Assembly (NCBI GenBank): GCA_020627605.1
Contig: JAHDGO010000101.1
Span: 1-7,228, forward strand
Length of the DNA: 7,228 bases
Reading direction: 5' to 3'
Source: Yoonia sp.
GTDB lineage: Bacteria; Pseudomonadota; Alphaproteobacteria; Rhodobacterales; Rhodobacteraceae
Below the pieces are notes generated by a model. The model did not search any database. It was not told where the DNA came from and was given only the letters and a program-made list of their open reading frames with translations. The position numbers and the translations under genes were made by a program. This document shows, one piece after another, positions 5,269-7,228 of the stretch; position 1 is the first letter of the stretch; each line of letters opens with the position of its first letter.

Positions 5269-7227
5269 ATGACCGATTATCCAGCCGGGACCTATGCGCC
5301 AACGGCCGAGGCTGCCAAAGCCGCACATGCCGACAAGGCGACCTATGAAGCGATGTACGAAGCCTCGATCGCCGATCCAGAGGCATTCTGGGGGGAGCAC
5401 GGCAAGCGCATCGACTGGATGACGCCCTTTACCAAGGTAAAGAACACCAGCTTTGCCCCCGGCAACGTTGATATCAAATGGTTCGAGGACGGCACACTGA
5501 ACGTCGCCGCCAACTGCATTGACCGCCATCTGGCAGAGCGCGGCACGCAAACCGCCATCATCTGGGAATCCGACAGCCCGGATGAAGAGGCGCAGCATAT
5601 CACCTACCAGCAGCTGCATGCCCATGTCTGCAAATTCGCCAATGTCCTGAAGGAAATGGGCGTCGATAAGGGTGACCGCGTTGTGCTTTACATGCCGATG
5701 ATCCCGCAGGCGGCCTATGCCATGCTGGCGTGCGCGCGGATCGGGGCCATCCACTCTGTCGTGTTCGGGGGGTTCAGCCCTGATGCGCTCGCCTCCCGCG
5801 TCAATCAGTGCGAGGCCAAGGTGGTTGTCACCGCAGACGAGGCCCCGCGCGGCGGGCGCAACACGCCGCTGAAAGCGAATGCTGACAAGGCCTTTGACAA
5901 GGTTGAGGGCGACGTGAAGATGCTTGTGGTCAAGCGCACTGGCGGCGACATCACCATGCAGGCAGGGCGAGACCACTGGCTGCACGAGATGGAAGATGGC
6001 GTTTCCAACGATTGCCCGCCAACGGCCGTTGGTGCCGAAGACCCGCTGTTTATCCTTTATACTTCAGGCTCTACCGGGATGCCAAAAGGTGTGGTCCATA
6101 CGACCGGCGGCTACATCGTTTATGCGTCGATGACGCATCAGTACACATTCGATTATCATGACGGTGATATCTTCTGGTGCACGGCGGATGTGGGCTGGGT
6201 CACCGGCCACAGCTATATCGTCTATGGCCCGCTGGCCAATGGGGCGACCACGCTGATGTTTGAAGGTGTGCCAACCTACCCTGACGCTGGCCGTTTCTGG
6301 GCGATCTGTGAAAAGCACAAGGTGAACCAGTTCTACACGGCCCCCACCGCCCTGCGGGCGCTGATGGGGCAGGGCAACAGCTTTGTCGAAGGGTATGATC
6401 TGTCAGACCTCAAGACACTGGGCACAGTCGGAGAGCCGATCAACCCCGAAGCCTGGAACTGGTACAATGAGGTCGTGGGCAAGGGCAGATGCCCGATTGT
6501 CGACACCTGGTGGCAGACCGAAACCGGTGGTCACCTGCTGACCCCATTGCCCGGCGCGACCGGGACAAAACCCGGTTCGGCCACACTACCCTTCTTTGGT
6601 GTGCAACCCGTCATCCTGGAGCCGACAACCGGCGAAGAAATCACCGAGACTGCGGCCGAAGGCGTGCTGTGCATCAAGGACAGCTGGCCCGCCCAGATGC
6701 GCACTGTCTGGGGTGATCACGAACGGTTTGAGAAAACCTATTTCGCCGACTACAAAAATTACTATTTTACCGGCGACGGCTGCCGCCGCGATGCAGATGG
6801 CTACTACTGGATCACCGGGCGGGTGGATGATGTGATCAACGTATCAGGCCACCGCATGGGGACTGCCGAGGTCGAAAGCGCGCTTGTCGCCCACAAGAAG
6901 GTGGCCGAAGCCGCTGTCGTCGGCTACCCGCATGCCGTCAAAGGGCAGGGCATTTATGCCTACGTCACGCTGATGGGCGGCGAAGAGCCCACTGAGGAGC
7001 TGCGCAAAGAGCTTGAAACCTGGGTCCGCTCTGAGATTGGCCCGATTGCCAAACCGGACCTGATCCAATGGGCCCCGGGCCTGCCCAAGACGCGCTCTGG
7101 CAAGATCATGCGGCGCATCCTGCGCAAGATCGCCGAGGATGATTTCGGCGCGCTGGGCGATACCTCTACCCTTGCTGATCCATCGGTGGTCGATGATCTG
7201 ATCGAGAACCGGATGAACAAGGGCTGA
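5269..7227 (+). CDS. acs: Acetyl-coenzyme A synthetase (AMP-forming)
   Basis: It converts acetate, ATP and CoA to acetyl-CoA via acetyl-AMP, feeding acetate into central metabolism in the cytosol. The predicted product is 652 aa, exactly the usual Acs length, and complete. Adenylation motifs seen: A3 loop [11 protein letters not shown] (264-274), [10 protein letters not shown] (307-316), GEPINPEAW (388-396), [10 protein letters not shown] (412-421), YYFTGDG (498-504) with Asp503, ITGRVDD (515-521) with Arg518, SGHRMGTAE (526-534) with Arg529, and [11 protein letters not shown] (606-616). Trp415 corresponds to the Salmonella Trp that restricts the pocket to acetate, so acetate rather than a longer acid is the expected substrate. 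Lys612 is the adenylation-step lysine and the known target of Pat-type acetylation in this family; post-translational control is thus plausible. It is separated from the urease cluster by a gene on the other strand, so it is independently transcribed. Confidence 0.99.
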   Translation: MTDYPAGTYAPTAEAAKAAHADKATYEAMYEASIADPEAFWGEHGKRIDWMTPFTKVKNTSFAPGNVDIKWFEDGTLNVAANCIDRHLAERGTQTAIIWESDSPDEEAQHITYQQLHAHVCKFANVLKEMGVDKGDRVVLYMPMIPQAAYAMLACARIGAIHSVVFGGFSPDALASRVNQCEAKVVVTADEAPRGGRNTPLKANADKAFDKVEGDVKMLVVKRTGGDITMQAGRDHWLHEMEDGVSNDCPPTAVGAEDPLFILYTSGSTGMPKGVVHTTGGYIVYASMTHQYTFDYHDGDIFWCTADVGWVTGHSYIVYGPLANGATTLMFEGVPTYPDAGRFWAICEKHKVNQFYTAPTALRALMGQGNSFVEGYDLSDLKTLGTVGEPINPEAWNWYNEVVGKGRCPIVDTWWQTETGGHLLTPLPGATGTKPGSATLPFFGVQPVILEPTTGEEITETAAEGVLCIKDSWPAQMRTVWGDHERFEKTYFADYKNYYFTGDGCRRDADGYYWITGRVDDVINVSGHRMGTAEVESALVAHKKVAEAAVVGYPHAVKGQGIYAYVTLMGGEEPTEELRKELETWVRSEIGPIAKPDLIQWAPGLPKTRSGKIMRRILRKIAEDDFGALGDTSTLADPSVVDDLIENRMNKG

Positions 7228-7228
7228 A

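Noticed and set aside
5164..5985. Long minus-strand open frame of 273 codons opposite the acs start
   Set aside because: It is antisense to well-conserved acs codons, shows no recognisable domain, and would occupy the acs leader region.

Overview
The window is ordinary chromosomal DNA from a GC-rich bacterium. The urease sequences, the gene order and the tightly packed small accessory genes point to an alphaproteobacterium, most likely the Roseobacter/Rhodobacter group (Rhodobacterales). That placement is inference from recognised proteins, not a database search. I see no tRNA, rRNA, CRISPR array, insertion sequence or phage gene.

Left part (1-4531, + strand): the 3' portion of a urease operon. 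It runs: end of an Ala/Pro/Lys-rich protein of unknown role, ureC, a small DUF1127-like protein, ureE, ureF, a four-helix DUF3995-type membrane protein, ureG. Gaps are short, or genes overlap (8 nt or more at ureE/ureF, 4 nt at ureF/DUF3995, 3 nt gap before ureG). This is the layout of one transcript with coupled translation. UreC is the catalytic subunit. UreE binds and delivers nickel. UreF and UreG, with UreD, load nickel into the carbamylated-lysine active site using GTP. ureA, ureB and ureD are not in the window and presumably lie upstream. All UreC metal-binding and catalytic residues are present, so the enzyme should be active.

Middle (4532-5268): a minus-strand gene for a short YdcF/DUF218-family protein converges on ureG across a 50-nt gap. 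A 213-nt region then separates it from the divergent acs gene and should hold both promoters. No convincing promoter could be picked by eye.

Right part (5269-7227, + strand): a complete 652-residue acetyl-CoA synthetase (acs), with all adenylation motifs and the regulatory/catalytic lysine. It is not part of the urease operon.

No clearly new system is visible. The points most worth checking are three non-canonical genes embedded in the urease operon (the Lys/Ala/Pro-rich tail protein, the DUF1127-like protein and the DUF3995 membrane protein), a 17-residue Gly/Ala-rich insert in the N-terminal domain of UreC, and an mRNA hairpin at the ureE/ureF overlap beside an SD-less ureF start.
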